From: Streptomyces justiciae | Lineage (GTDB): Bacteria; Actinomycetota; Actinomycetes; Streptomycetales; Streptomycetaceae | Length of the DNA: 64,000 bases | Direction of reading: 5' to 3' | Assembly (NCBI RefSeq): GCF_015163075.1 | Contig: NZ_JADDXU010000017.1 | Span: forward strand, 62,001 to 126,000 | Shown here: positions 7,790-16,990 of the stretch, piece by piece | Position numbering within the stretch: position 1 is the stretch's first letter | How the letters are laid out: each line of letters starts with the position of its first letter | Notes under the pieces: model-generated | The model's input: only the letters and a program-made list of their open reading frames with translations | Told to the model about the DNA's origin: nothing | The model's database searches: none | Translations under genes and position numbers: made by a program

Positions 7790-8353
7790 TCAGGCGGCGA
7801 CCGTCTCGCCGGCGTGGCCGTGCAGACGGGCGACGACCTCGGTCAGCTGCTCGGCGACCTCGGTGTCGTCGGCCGGGTGGGTCTCGGCGAAGCGGACCAC
7901 GGAACCGGGGATGGAGAGCTTGACGTCCTCCAGCACCTTGGCGCCGGCGATGCCCAGGGCCTTGCGGGTCTCGTCCTGCGCCCACACGCCGCCGAACTGG
8001 CCGAACGCGGTGCCGACCACGGCGGCCGGCTTGCCGCCGAAGGCGCCGGCGCCGTACGGGCGGGACAGCCAGTCGATGGCGTTCTTCAGGACGGCCGGGA
8101 TGGTGCCGTTGTACTCGGGGACGAAGAGCAGGAAGCCGTCGGCGGCCTGGGCGGCGGCACGCAGCTTGGCGGCGGGGGCCGGGACGCTGCCCTCGACGTC
8201 GATGTCCTCGTTGTAGAACGGGATCTCGGCCAGGCCCTCGAACAGCTCCACGCTCGCACCCTCGGGAGCGAACTTGACGGCCGCCTCCGCGAGCTGACGG
8301 TTGTGCGAACCGGCGCGAAGGCTGCCGACGAGCGCAAGGATACGAACAGACAT
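7790..8353 (-). CDS. NADPH-dependent FMN reductase (flavodoxin-like fold)
   Basis: The protein has 187 residues. GSLRAGSHNRQLAEAA is the phosphate-binding loop and VPEYNGTIPAVLKNAIDWLSRP is the signature of the NADPH-FMN reductase family, which includes chromate and quinone reductases. It starts at the ATG at 8353. It stands divergent from a TetR gene, with two operator-like palindromes between them. That implies repression by that TetR and induction by a quinone or oxidant. The family call is firm. Confidence 0.92.
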   Translation of the reverse strand: MSVRILALVGSLRAGSHNRQLAEAAVKFAPEGASVELFEGLAEIPFYNEDIDVEGSVPAPAAKLRAAAQAADGFLLFVPEYNGTIPAVLKNAIDWLSRPYGAGAFGGKPAAVVGTAFGQFGGVWAQDETRKALGIAGAKVLEDVKLSIPGSVVRFAETHPADDTEVAEQLTEVVARLHGHAGETVAA

Positions 8354-8392
8354 GCTAACTCCAGGGATGCTGAAACACTGCCGTCACAATCC

Positions 8393-8439
8393 GGACCGGG
8401 GTCCGTTTAATGTGTATCACCCTAACCGGACCGCGGTCC
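8393..8439. promoter_or_regulatory. Paired TetR operators
   Basis: GGACCGGGGTCC (8393-8404) and the perfect palindrome GGACCGCGGTCC (8428-8439) are 35 bp apart, centre to centre, in the divergent intergenic region. The second copy is flanked by AACC and AGTTT. Duplicate palindromes between a TetR gene and its divergent neighbour are the classic autoregulation arrangement. Confidence 0.75.
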
Positions 8440-8470
8440 AGTTTCATTCCCGATGCTTTACGCTGTCGTC

Positions 8471-9133
8471 ATGTCCGCCGATCTGCCGCCGTTCCCGCGG
8501 TCCCAAGATCCCCTTCGTGAGACCGAGTTGTTCCAGCTCGGCACCCGCGAGGAGGAGCAGTGCCTGCGCGCCGACGCCGCGCGCAACCGGGCCCGGCTGC
8601 TGGAGGCCGCCGCCCGGCTGATCGCCGAGCACGGCGCGGCCGGGGTCACCATGGAGGCCGTGGCCGCCGCCGCCCAGGTCGGCAAGGGCACCGTCTTCCG
8701 CCGCTTCGGCGACCGCACCGGACTGCTCATGGCGCTGCTGGACCACTCGGCGCGCCGGCTCCAGGCGGACTTCATGAGCGGCCCGCCGCCCCTGGGGCCC
8801 GGCGCACCGCCCCTGGAGCGGCTGCGCGCCTTCGGCGTGGCCATGCTGTACCGCTCGGTGGAGCAGCTGGACCTCCACCTGGCCGCGGAGCCGGAGCCCA
8901 CCCGCCGGTTCTCCCACCCCTCGTACCGGGCCGTGGGCATGCACGTGACGATCCTGCTGCGCCAGATCGTGCCGGACGCCGACTGCGAGCTGCTGGCCCG
9001 GACCCTGCTGGCGTACCTCGACCCGGCCCAGATCCACCACCTGACCAGGGAGTGCGGGATGCCCATGGAGCGGCTGGAGGCCGGCTGGGCGGACCTCGTC
9101 GCCCGGGTCACGCGGACCGCTCCGCCCGCCTGA
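8471..9133 (+). CDS. TetR-family transcriptional regulator
   Basis: The protein has 220 residues from the ATG at 8471. The DNA-binding helices are NRARLLEAAARLIAEHGAAGVTMEAVAAAAQVGKGTVFRRFGDRTGLLMALL (about 33-85), followed by a variable ligand domain. It probably represses the divergent FMN reductase and itself through the two palindromes upstream. An in-frame GTG or ATG 18 nt earlier (8453) would overlap the putative promoter and is less likely. Confidence 0.92.
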   Translation: MSADLPPFPRSQDPLRETELFQLGTREEEQCLRADAARNRARLLEAAARLIAEHGAAGVTMEAVAAAAQVGKGTVFRRFGDRTGLLMALLDHSARRLQADFMSGPPPLGPGAPPLERLRAFGVAMLYRSVEQLDLHLAAEPEPTRRFSHPSYRAVGMHVTILLRQIVPDADCELLARTLLAYLDPAQIHHLTRECGMPMERLEAGWADLVARVTRTAPPA

Positions 9134-9183
9134 GAGCCCCGCCGGGAGGGGTCTCCACAGGTTCTGCAAAGATGCGTCACGTC

Positions 9184-10218
9184 ATGGTGCAGATACCGAA
9201 AACGCCCGCCCCCGGGGTCCCCGCACCGCGCTCCGTGCCCACGAGCGCCGATGTGGCCCGCCTGGCAGGCGTCTCGCGCGCGACCGTTTCCTACGTCCTG
9301 AACAACACCAGCGCCGTCCGGATCAGCGAACCCACCCGCCGCCGCGTCCACGAGGCGGCCAAGGAGCTGGGGTACGTGCCGCACGCGGCCGCCCGCAGCC
9401 TGCGCGCCGGACACAGCCGCCTGGTCCTGATGCCCGCCCCGACCATCCCCGTCGGTCAGCTCTACGGCCAGTTCATCAACGAGCTCCAGTGGGCCCTCAG
9501 CCGCCTCGACTACACCGTCGTCCAGCACGGCAGCGTCGGCCTCCACGGCGACGAGGCCGCCCGCGCCTGGGCCGAGCTGCGGCCCGTCGCCGTCCTGGTG
9601 CCCGGCGCCGGACTCGGCCCGAAGGGCGTCGCCGTCCTCAAGCGCTCGGGCGCCCGGGCCGTCGTCACCCTCGGCCCCGACACCGTCGAGGGCGCCCACG
9701 CCCTGCTCATGGACCACGAGGCCGTCGGCCACCGCGCCGGACGCCACCTGTACGAGCGCGGCAGGCGCCGCATCGGCGTCGTCGTCCCCGAGGAGGCGGG
9801 CCTGGAGGCCTTCTCTCTGCCCCGCCTGACCGGCGTACGCGCCGCCCTGCGCGGCACCGACGCCACCGTCACCGATCTGCCCCTGGCCTACACCGAGGAG
9901 GCCGGCGCCCGGCTCGCCGCCCGCTGGCGCGAGCTCGGCCTCGACGCGGTGTTCGCGTACAACGACGAGTACGCGATGCTGCTGATGCGGGCTCTGCTGG
10001 ACCAGGGGATCGACGTCCCTGGCGAGACCGCCGTGATCGGCGCCGACGACCTGATGCTCGGCCGGCTGCTGCGCCCCCGGCTCAGCACGGTCCGCCTGGA
10101 GCTGCCCTCCGGCCGCGATCTCGCCGAACTCGTCGACCGCGCGGTGCGCAACCCCGCCGCCGCGCCGGAGACCCACAAGGTGCTGGAAGCCACGGTGGTG
10201 CACCGCGAGTCGAGCTGA
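9184..10218 (+). CDS. LacI/GalR-family transcriptional regulator
   Basis: This regulator has about 344 residues. PTSADVARLAGVSRATVSYVLNNTSAVRISEPTRRRVHEAAKELGY is the LacI headpiece and hinge, followed by a sugar-binding-like domain (HLYERGRRRIGVV, DAVFAYNDEYA, AVIGADD). The start is uncertain: ATGs at 9172 and 9184 are both possible, and neither has a well-placed ribosome site. It lies only 32 bp upstream of pobA in the same direction, so it may control or be co-transcribed with that gene. A LacI-type regulator for hydroxybenzoate would be uncommon. Confidence 0.9.
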   Translation: MVQIPKTPAPGVPAPRSVPTSADVARLAGVSRATVSYVLNNTSAVRISEPTRRRVHEAAKELGYVPHAAARSLRAGHSRLVLMPAPTIPVGQLYGQFINELQWALSRLDYTVVQHGSVGLHGDEAARAWAELRPVAVLVPGAGLGPKGVAVLKRSGARAVVTLGPDTVEGAHALLMDHEAVGHRAGRHLYERGRRRIGVVVPEEAGLEAFSLPRLTGVRAALRGTDATVTDLPLAYTEEAGARLAARWRELGLDAVFAYNDEYAMLLMRALLDQGIDVPGETAVIGADDLMLGRLLRPRLSTVRLELPSGRDLAELVDRAVRNPAAAPETHKVLEATVVHRESS

Positions 10219-10250
10219 CAACCTGGTGCACAGCCACGGGAGGTGGGCCC

Positions 10251-11429
10251 ATGCGCACGACGGTCGGCATCATCGGCGGCGGCCCCGCCGGATTGCTCCT
10301 CGCCCGGCTGCTGCACCGCGCGGGCATCGACTGTGTCGTCCTGGAGGCGAGGACACGGGAGTACGTCGAGCAGCGCCAGCGGGCCGGAATGCTGGAGCAG
10401 GGCACGGTCGACGCCCTGCGCGAGTGCGGCGCGGCCGACCGGCTGGCGGCACAGGGCCTGGTCCACCAGGGCATCGAGCTGCGCTTCGACCGGGAACGCC
10501 ACCACATCGACTTCCCGGTCCTCACCGGCGGCCGCACGGTCACGATCTACGCCCAGACCGAGATCGTGAAGGATCTCGTCGCCCTTCAACTGGCCGACGG
10601 GCCACCGCTGTTGTTCGAGGCGGAGGCGCTCACGATCGAGAAGCCGGAGTCCGACACACCCGCCGTCCGCTTCGTGCACGAGGGCCGTGAGCAGACGTTG
10701 AGCTGCGAGTGGGTCGTCGGCTGCGACGGCTTCCACGGCATCGCCCGCGACACCTTCCCGCCGGGGACGGGACGGACGTACGCCCACGACTACCCGTACT
10801 CCTGGCTCGGCATCCTCGCCGATGTCGCCCCGTCCTGCGACGAGTTGATCTACGCGCGCGGCGAAAGCGGCTTCGCCCTGCACAGCATGCGCTCACCGCA
10901 GGTGTCCCGGCTGTACCTTCAAGTCCCCAACGGCACCGACCCCGACGACTGGCCCGACGACCGCATCTGGGACGAACTCGCCGCCCGCTTCGCCATCGAC
11001 GCCGACTGGACGCTGCACCGCGGCCCGATCACCGCCAAGTCCGTTACGCCCATGCGCAGTTACGTCCACGAACCCATGCGGCACGGACGGCTGCTGCTCG
11101 CGGGCGACGCCGCCCACATCGTCCCGCCGACCGGCGCCAAAGGACTCAACCTCGCGGTCTCCGACGTACGCCTGCTCGCCCGCGCCTTCGCCGAACTGCA
11201 CCGCACCGGCTCCGAGCAACTCCTCGACCGCTACTCCGCGTCCTGCCTCGCCCGGGTCTGGCAGGCCACCCGGTTCTCGTACGACATGACGACGATGCTG
11301 CACACCCGCCCCGACGCCGACCCCTTCGACCACCGGCTCCAGCTCGCCCGGCTGCGACGGATCACCGCGTCCCGGCACGCCGCCGCCGAACTGGCCGCGA
11401 ACTACACGGGACTTCCCCTGGAGTGGTGA
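10251..11429 (+). CDS. pobA: 4-hydroxybenzoate 3-monooxygenase
   Basis: This 392-residue FAD monooxygenase matches the usual p-hydroxybenzoate hydroxylase length of about 394. GIIGGGPAGLLLARLL is the FAD-binding fold, EQRQRAGMLEQGTVDAL is the characteristic PobA block, CDGFHGIAR is the DG motif and GRLLLAGDAAHIVPPTGAKGLNLAVSDV is the second FAD motif. It converts 4-hydroxybenzoate to protocatechuate. It starts at the ATG at 10251 behind GGGAGGTGG. No protocatechuate ring-cleavage genes are adjacent, so the product must be handled elsewhere in the genome. Confidence 0.93.
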   Translation: MRTTVGIIGGGPAGLLLARLLHRAGIDCVVLEARTREYVEQRQRAGMLEQGTVDALRECGAADRLAAQGLVHQGIELRFDRERHHIDFPVLTGGRTVTIYAQTEIVKDLVALQLADGPPLLFEAEALTIEKPESDTPAVRFVHEGREQTLSCEWVVGCDGFHGIARDTFPPGTGRTYAHDYPYSWLGILADVAPSCDELIYARGESGFALHSMRSPQVSRLYLQVPNGTDPDDWPDDRIWDELAARFAIDADWTLHRGPITAKSVTPMRSYVHEPMRHGRLLLAGDAAHIVPPTGAKGLNLAVSDVRLLARAFAELHRTGSEQLLDRYSASCLARVWQATRFSYDMTTMLHTRPDADPFDHRLQLARLRRITASRHAAAELAANYTGLPLEW

Positions 11430-11454
11430 GCACCCCTGGGCAAGTCCCGCGGCA

Positions 11455-11841
<387 letters not shown>

Positions 11842-11889
11842 GGCGTCAGTCCTCTTCCTGATGTCGGGGCCTTCGGGCCTGTCCGCACA

Positions 11890-11915
11890 AACACGGCCTG
11901 CCGAGTAGGTATTCC
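11890..11915 (-). promoter_or_regulatory. Sigma-R (thiol stress) type promoter for thioredoxin
   Basis: On the minus strand, GGAAT (11915-11911) is followed after exactly 18 nt by GTT (11892-11890). This matches the Streptomyces SigR consensus GGAAT-N18-GTT and is correctly oriented, about 50 bp upstream of the thioredoxin start. Confidence 0.8.
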
Positions 11916-11965
11916 GCGCGCGTACCCATGTGGCCCGAGCGCACACCACCCACCAGACTGACCCC

Positions 11966-13381
11966 ATGACGGAAACGGAATCCACTGTGTATGACGTCGT
12001 AGTGCTCGGAGCCGGGCCCGTGGGGGAGAACGTCGCCGACCGCACGCGCGCGGCCGGCCTCACCACCGCGGTCGTGGAGAGCGAACTGGTCGGCGGCGAG
12101 TGTTCGTACTGGGCCTGTATGCCCAGTAAGGCCCTGCTGCGGCCGGTCATCGCCCAGGCCGACGCCCGGCGCCTGCCCGGCCTCGCCCCGGCCGTGCAGG
12201 GCCCCCTCGACACGGCCGCGGTCCTCGCCCGCCGTGACGAGTACACCTCCCACTGGAAGGACGACGGCCAGATCCGGTGGCTCGACGGCATCGGCGTCGA
12301 CCTCTACCGCGGCCACGGCCGCCTGACCGGGCCGCGCACCGTGACCGTGGGCGACAAGGTCCTCACCGCCCGGCACGCCGTCGCCGTCTGCACCGGCACC
12401 CGCGCCGTCCTGCCCGGCCTGCCCGGACTCGACACGGTCAAGCCCTGGACCAGCCGCGAGGCCACCAGCGCCAAGGCCGCGCCCGGCCGGCTGATCGTCG
12501 TCGGCGGGGGAGTGGTCGCCACCGAGATGGCCACGGCCTGGCAGGCCCTCGGCTCCCGGGTCACCCTCCTCGTGCGCGGCAAGGGCCTGCTCAACCGCAT
12601 GGAGCCCTTCGCCGGCGAACTGGTCGCCGAGGCGCTCACCGAGGCCGGCGTCGACGTCCGCACCGGCACCTCGGTCCAGTCGGTGACCCGGGAGAACGGC
12701 ACCGTCGTGGCCGTCACCGACAGCGGCGACCGTATCGAGGCCGACGAGATCCTCTTCGCCACCGGCCGCGCCCCGCGCACCGACGACATCGGCCTGGACA
12801 CCGTCGGCCTGGAACCCGGCTCCTGGCTGGACGTCGACGACAGCCTCCGCGTCACCGGCACCGACTGGCTCTACGGCGTCGGCGACGTCAACCACCGCGC
12901 CCTCCTCACCCACCAGGGCAAGTACCAGGCCCGCATCGCCGGCGCCGCCATCGCCGCCCGCGCCTCCGGGACGGACGTTCAGGCCGACCCGTGGGGCGCG
13001 CACACCGCGACCGCCGACCACTCGGCCGTACCCCAGGTCGTCTTCACCGACCCCGAGGCCGCCGCCGTCGGCCTGTCCCTCGCCGAGGCCGAGCAGGCCG
13101 GCCACCGGGTCCGCGCGGTCGACTACGACCTCGCGGGCGTCGCTGGCGCGGGCCTGTACGGCGAGGGCTACCGCGGCCGCGCCCGCATGGTCGTCGACCT
13201 CGAACGCGAGATCCTCCTCGGCGTCACCTTCGTCGGCCCGGGCGTCGGCGAGCTCATCCACTCCGCGACCGTCGCCGTCGCCGGAGAGGTGCCGATCAGC
13301 AGGCTGTGGCACGCCGTCCCGTCCTACCCGACGATCAGCGAGGTGTGGCTGCGCCTGCTGGAGACGTTCCGGGACAGCTGA
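11966..13381 (+). CDS. Pyridine nucleotide-disulfide oxidoreductase (lipoamide dehydrogenase/mercuric reductase-like)
   Basis: This 471-residue FAD/NAD(P) enzyme has GAGPVGENVADRTRAAGL as its FAD loop. The redox-active pair is the C-x4-C in GGECSYWACMPSKALLRP, where most relatives have GGTCLNVGCIPSK. GGGVVATEMATAW is the NAD(P) motif and YGVGDVNHRALLTHQGKYQAR is the second FAD motif. It starts at the ATG at 11966. It is divergent from thioredoxin, so a role in thiol-disulfide balance is likely. The exact substrate is unknown. It ends 3 bp before the convergent deformylase gene. Confidence 0.9.
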   Translation: MTETESTVYDVVVLGAGPVGENVADRTRAAGLTTAVVESELVGGECSYWACMPSKALLRPVIAQADARRLPGLAPAVQGPLDTAAVLARRDEYTSHWKDDGQIRWLDGIGVDLYRGHGRLTGPRTVTVGDKVLTARHAVAVCTGTRAVLPGLPGLDTVKPWTSREATSAKAAPGRLIVVGGGVVATEMATAWQALGSRVTLLVRGKGLLNRMEPFAGELVAEALTEAGVDVRTGTSVQSVTRENGTVVAVTDSGDRIEADEILFATGRAPRTDDIGLDTVGLEPGSWLDVDDSLRVTGTDWLYGVGDVNHRALLTHQGKYQARIAGAAIAARASGTDVQADPWGAHTATADHSAVPQVVFTDPEAAAVGLSLAEAEQAGHRVRAVDYDLAGVAGAGLYGEGYRGRARMVVDLEREILLGVTFVGPGVGELIHSATVAVAGEVPISRLWHAVPSYPTISEVWLRLLETFRDS

Positions 13382-13384
13382 GGG

Positions 13385-14032
13385 TCAGTCCGGCAGCCGG
13401 AACCCCAGGGAGGCGGCGGCCTCCCTGGGCGTCGGCTGCGCCCAGTGCTCCGCCATCGCCTGGTTCGAGGACAGCGAGCGCAGCTCCGCCCGGTCCAGGT
13501 ACAGCGTGCCGTCCAGGTGGTCCGTCTCGTGCTGCACGATCCGCGCGGGCCACCCGGAGAACACCTCGTCCACCGACCGCCCGTGCTCGTCCTCGCCCGT
13601 CAGCCGCACCCGGTCGAACCGGTCCACGACCGCCTGCCAGCCCGGGACGCTCAGACAGCCCTCGAAGAACGCGGCCCGCACGGCGCCGACCCCTTCGTAC
13701 GACGGATTGACCAGGACCCGGAACGGCTGCGGCACCCGCCCCCGCGCGAGGCGCACCTCGTCCGGCACCGGCGCCGGGTCCTCGATCACCGCGATCCGCA
13801 GCGGCACGCCCACCTGCGGCGCCGCGAGACCGACCCCGGGGGCCGCGTGCATGGTGACGCGCAGCGCCTCGACGAACCGGGCCAGCAGCGCGGGGTCCAG
13901 CTGGCCCTCGAAACGCTCGGTGCCGCGCCGCAGCACCGGATCGCCGGCCGCCACAATCGGCAGCGGACCGTCGGTGGCGAGGAGTTCCTCGACCAGCTCG
14001 GCAAGGGGCGCGTGATCAGGGGGAGTTGCCAT
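13385..14032 (-). CDS. def: Peptide deformylase
   Basis: This 215-residue metalloenzyme removes the N-formyl group from nascent proteins. All three signature motifs are present: GVGLAAPQVG, EGCLSVPGW with the metal Cys, and VQHETDHLDG with the HExxH ligands. It starts at the ATG at 14032; the open frame continues far upstream, but that part overlaps the next gene antisense and lacks homology. It is convergent with the disulfide reductase. Streptomyces usually carry several def paralogues, and this is likely an accessory copy. Confidence 0.95.
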   Translation of the reverse strand: MATPPDHAPLAELVEELLATDGPLPIVAAGDPVLRRGTERFEGQLDPALLARFVEALRVTMHAAPGVGLAAPQVGVPLRIAVIEDPAPVPDEVRLARGRVPQPFRVLVNPSYEGVGAVRAAFFEGCLSVPGWQAVVDRFDRVRLTGEDEHGRSVDEVFSGWPARIVQHETDHLDGTLYLDRAELRSLSSNQAMAEHWAQPTPREAAASLGFRLPD

Positions 14033-14167
14033 CGCGCCAGGATGCCATGCCGTCCGCCCGTGTGACGCAGGCCACTTCAACCCCCGGGAACTCAGGGCGC
14101 GTTTCTCCCGACTACTGGACCGACCGAACCAGCCGCGCACGTCCCCACCCCCCGGAGCAAGCCGCCG

Positions 14168-15553
14168 ATGACCTCCGCTCCCATGACGACCACCGACGAG
14201 ACCCCGAAAGCCGCCGACCCGCCGCCGAAACCCGGCAGTTGGGCGCCACTGCGCCCACTGGTGCTGCGCCTGCACTTCTACGCCGGGCTGTTCGTCGCAC
14301 CCTTCCTGCTGGTGGCCGCGGTCACCGGATTCCTGTACGCCACCTCGTTCCAGGCCGAGAAGATCCTGTACGCCGACGAGATGACCGTCTCCGCCGTCGG
14401 CGACGCCAAACTGCCGATATCCGAGCAGGTCACCGCCGCCCGCGAGGCCCACCCCGAGGGTTCCGTCGCGGCCGTACGGCCCTCCCCGGCGGACGACGCG
14501 ACCACCAGGGTCCTGCTGTCCGGCGTCAAGGGCGTCGACCCCGACCACACGCTCGCCGTCTTCGTCGACCCGTACACCGGCAAGGTCGAGGGCGCCCTCG
14601 AACAGTACGGCTCCACGGGCGCGTTGCCGCTGCGCACCTGGATCTCCGAGTTCCACCGCAATCTGCACCTCGGCGAAACGGGCCGCCTCTACTCGGAGTT
14701 CGCGGCGAGCTGGCTGTGGGTGATCGCCGGGGCCGGTCTGGTGCTGTGGTTCACCCGGCGCCGGGCCCGGCGCAAGGTGCGCGGCACCGAAGGGCGGCGC
14801 CGCACGCTCGGGCTGCACGCCGGCGTCGGCGCCTGGGCCGCCCTCGGCTTCTTCTTCCTGTCGGTGACCGGTCTGACCTGGTCCACCTACGCCGGCGCGA
14901 GCATCGACGACCTGCGCAGTTCGATCGGCCAGACCACGCCCTCGGTGTCGGCGGCCGGAGGCGGTGACCACTCCGGGCACGGTGCCGCCACCTCGGCCGG
15001 AGGCGCCGAGCACGGCGTCGGCCTCGACAAGGTCCTGGCCGCGGCCCGCGCCGAAGGCCTCGGCGACCCCGTCGAGATCGTGCCGCCGGCCGACGCGTCG
15101 TCGGCGTACGTCGTGAAGCAGATCCAGCGCAGCTGGCCCGAGAAGCAGGACGCGGTCGCGATCGACCCGACCACCGGCCAGGTCACCGACGTGCTGCGGT
15201 TCGACGACTATCCGGTGCTGGCCAAGCTGACTCGCTGGGGCATCGACCTGCACACCGGCACCCTCTTCGGCCTCGCCAACCAGATCGTCCTGATGCTCGT
15301 GGCGCTCTCCCTGATCCTGCTGATCGTGTGGGGCTACCGCATGTGGTGGATGCGCGGCCGCGGCAACGCCTTCGGCCGTCCGATCCCGCGCGGCGCCTGG
15401 CAGAAGGTGCCCCCGCAGATCCTGGTGCCGTGCGTGGCGGCCATCGCCGTCCTCGGCTACTTCGTGCCGCTGCTGGGCATTCCGCTGGCCGCGTTCCTCG
15501 TGGCCGACGTGATGCTCGGCGAGATCGCACATCGGCGCCGGCGCCGCGCCTGA
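14168..15553 (+). CDS. PepSY-associated transmembrane protein
   Basis: This 461-residue membrane protein has four or five helices. The first (LHFYAGLFVAPFLLVAAVTGFLYA) has the PepSY_TM start with a conserved His. EFHRNLHLGETGRLYSEFAASWLWVIAGAGL and RRTLGLHAGVGAWAALGFFFLSVTGLTW continue the pattern, and two extracytoplasmic PepSY-like segments follow strands 75-130 and 290-350. A His/Gly-rich stretch (GGGDHSGHGAATSAGG) lies near 265. Members of this family are linked to iron uptake and ferric-siderophore reduction. A terminator follows at 15571-15603. Confidence 0.88.
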   Translation: MTSAPMTTTDETPKAADPPPKPGSWAPLRPLVLRLHFYAGLFVAPFLLVAAVTGFLYATSFQAEKILYADEMTVSAVGDAKLPISEQVTAAREAHPEGSVAAVRPSPADDATTRVLLSGVKGVDPDHTLAVFVDPYTGKVEGALEQYGSTGALPLRTWISEFHRNLHLGETGRLYSEFAASWLWVIAGAGLVLWFTRRRARRKVRGTEGRRRTLGLHAGVGAWAALGFFFLSVTGLTWSTYAGASIDDLRSSIGQTTPSVSAAGGGDHSGHGAATSAGGAEHGVGLDKVLAAARAEGLGDPVEIVPPADASSAYVVKQIQRSWPEKQDAVAIDPTTGQVTDVLRFDDYPVLAKLTRWGIDLHTGTLFGLANQIVLMLVALSLILLIVWGYRMWWMRGRGNAFGRPIPRGAWQKVPPQILVPCVAAIAVLGYFVPLLGIPLAAFLVADVMLGEIAHRRRRRA

Positions 15554-15570
15554 CGGACGGCATACGACGA

Positions 15571-15603
15571 CGGGGCCCGGTTCCTTGACGGAACCGGGCC
15601 CCG
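15571..15603. terminator. Bidirectional hairpin terminator
   Basis: A perfect 14-bp stem (CGGGGCCCGGTTCC and its complement) with loop TTGAC lies between the convergent PepSY and TPR genes. Confidence 0.85.
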
Positions 15604-15645
15604 GTCGTGTCGTACGGCGCCGACTGTCGTGCCGTACGGCGTCGC

Positions 15646-15987
15646 CTACAGCTCGTCGAAGTCGCCGGCCAGCGCGGACGCGAGGCGCAGATGCGGCTCG
15701 GCCTCCTCGTGCCGGCTCTGCCGCTCCAGCGTGCGGCCCAGCATCAGACGGGCGTAGTGCTCCACCGGGTCGCGCTCCACGATGATGCGCAACTCCGCCT
15801 CCGCGCGGCGCAGTTGGGCCGAGTGGTAGTAGGAGCGGGCCAGCAGCAGCCGCGGTCCGGTCTGCTCCGGCACCTCCTCGACCAGCTTGCCCAGGACGCG
15901 CGCCGCGGCGGCGTAGTCCTTGGCGTCGAAGAACATCCGCGCGCGCTCCCAGCGCTCCGCCGGCGTTCCGTGGTCGTAGTACGTCAT
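15646..15987 (-). CDS. Small tetratricopeptide-repeat protein
   Basis: The protein has 113 residues starting MTYYDHGTPAERWERAR. It contains about two and a half TPR helices pairs: FDAKDYAAAARVLGKLVEEVP, LLLARSYYHSAQLRRAEAELRIIVERDP and LMLGRTLERQSRHEEAEPHL. The ATG at 15987 is favoured because an AAGGAGGT ribosome site lies at 15998-16005, 10 nt upstream; an earlier in-frame ATG (16035) lacks one. It is likely a protein-interaction adaptor. It follows two MarR genes on the same strand and may be co-transcribed with them. Confidence 0.82.
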   Translation of the reverse strand: MTYYDHGTPAERWERARMFFDAKDYAAAARVLGKLVEEVPEQTGPRLLLARSYYHSAQLRRAEAELRIIVERDPVEHYARLMLGRTLERQSRHEEAEPHLRLASALAGDFDEL

Positions 15988-16042
15988 GTCCACTCTGACC
16001 TCCTTCGACGCCGTCAACGGAGCGCGGTGGTTCAATATTCCA

Positions 16043-16492
16043 CTAACCGTTCAGGGTGGCGAGTTCGGCGTTCGCCCGCTCGGTGATGAGCGTCAGCACC
16101 CGTCCGGCGACGGCGAGGTCCTCCTCGGGGATGCCGGCGTAGACGCGGGCGCTGAGGGGAGCGGTGGCGGCGGACGTCGTGTCGTACAGCTTCCGTCCGG
16201 CCTCCGTGATCCGCACCTGCGACAGCTCCTCGGGGGCCAGCAGCTGTGCGGCGAGCAGCTCGTCGACGACGGAGCGGGCCTCCGCGGCGTCGATCTTCAG
16301 CGAGCCGACGACACCGTCGACGATGTGCTCCCGCTCCACCGGCCCGTCGGCCACGGCGGCGAGGCGGAGGGTGACGGACTGCTGGAACGTCATGTCGTGG
16401 CGGGCCAGTACCTGCTCCAGGACCGCGCGGGCCGCGTAGTGCGCCAGGGCTATGACGCGCGGGTTGAGCAGGGGAGGTGTGGTGGTGGTCAT
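16043..16492 (-). CDS. MarR-like winged-helix protein
   Basis: The protein has 149 residues. TFQQSVTLRLAAVADGPVEREHIVDGVVGSLKIDAAEARSVVDELLAAQLLA resembles a winged helix with recognition helix and wing, and the ends are helical as in MarR dimers. Its ATG (16492) overlaps the stop of the upstream MarR gene by 4 bp (ATGA), so the two are translationally coupled and may act together. It is less similar to canonical MarR than its neighbour. The ligand is unknown. Confidence 0.78.
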   Translation of the reverse strand: MTTTTPPLLNPRVIALAHYAARAVLEQVLARHDMTFQQSVTLRLAAVADGPVEREHIVDGVVGSLKIDAAEARSVVDELLAAQLLAPEELSQVRITEAGRKLYDTTSAATAPLSARVYAGIPEEDLAVAGRVLTLITERANAELATLNG

Positions 16493-16980
16493 GGCTGCTC
16501 CTTGTCGGACTCACTGATGCCGGTGAGGGGATCGAGGGGTGCGTCGAGCAGGGTCGCGAGTTCACTGCTGAACTCCCGGGTGCGCGGGCTGTCGAGCCCG
16601 CCGAGGGGGGCGAGGAGCTGGTCCAGGAGTCCCCGGACGACCTTGATGGCCTGCCGTGTGGTCTCGCGGCCCTGATCGGTAAGGGTCAGCTGCACGGCGC
16701 GTGGGTCGCGCGGGTCGCGGGCGCGCTCGATGAGGCCAGCGGACTCCAGGGCGCGGGCCAGCTTGGACACGTACAGCGGCTCCAGGCCGGTCTGGTCGGC
16801 GAGCCGCCGCTGGCTCGGGCGCTCACCGGCGCGCTGCATGTCGTACAGGGACGCCACCAGCGAGTACTGCGCGTGGGTGAGCCCCAGTGGGGCCATCGCG
16901 CGGTCCACCGCGGTCCGCCACTTCATCGACAGTCGCCACACCAGGAAGCCCGGCGTCGCCTTCTCGTAGCCCTTGCTCAT
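16489..16980 (-). CDS. MarR-family transcriptional regulator
   Basis: The protein has 163 residues. LTHAQYSLVASLYDMQRAGERPSQRRLADQTGLEPLYVSKLARALESAGLIERARDPRDPRAVQLTLTDQG is the full MarR winged helix with its DPRDxR wing. It is divergent from the pirin gene, and a dyad just upstream (16991-17020) suits autoregulation and pirin control. It is the first gene of a MarR-MarR-TPR unit. Confidence 0.92.
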   Translation of the reverse strand: MSKGYEKATPGFLVWRLSMKWRTAVDRAMAPLGLTHAQYSLVASLYDMQRAGERPSQRRLADQTGLEPLYVSKLARALESAGLIERARDPRDPRAVQLTLTDQGRETTRQAIKVVRGLLDQLLAPLGGLDSPRTREFSSELATLLDAPLDPLTGISESDKEQP

Positions 16981-16990
16981 GACGAATACA

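Noticed and set aside
8458..10221. 587-residue minus-strand frame
   Set aside because: It lies antisense to the TetR and LacI genes, which show full domain motifs on the plus strand.
13385..15532. Deformylase as a 715-residue fusion
   Set aside because: The frame continues upstream but is antisense to the PepSY gene and has no homology; the ATG at 14032 gives a normal deformylase.
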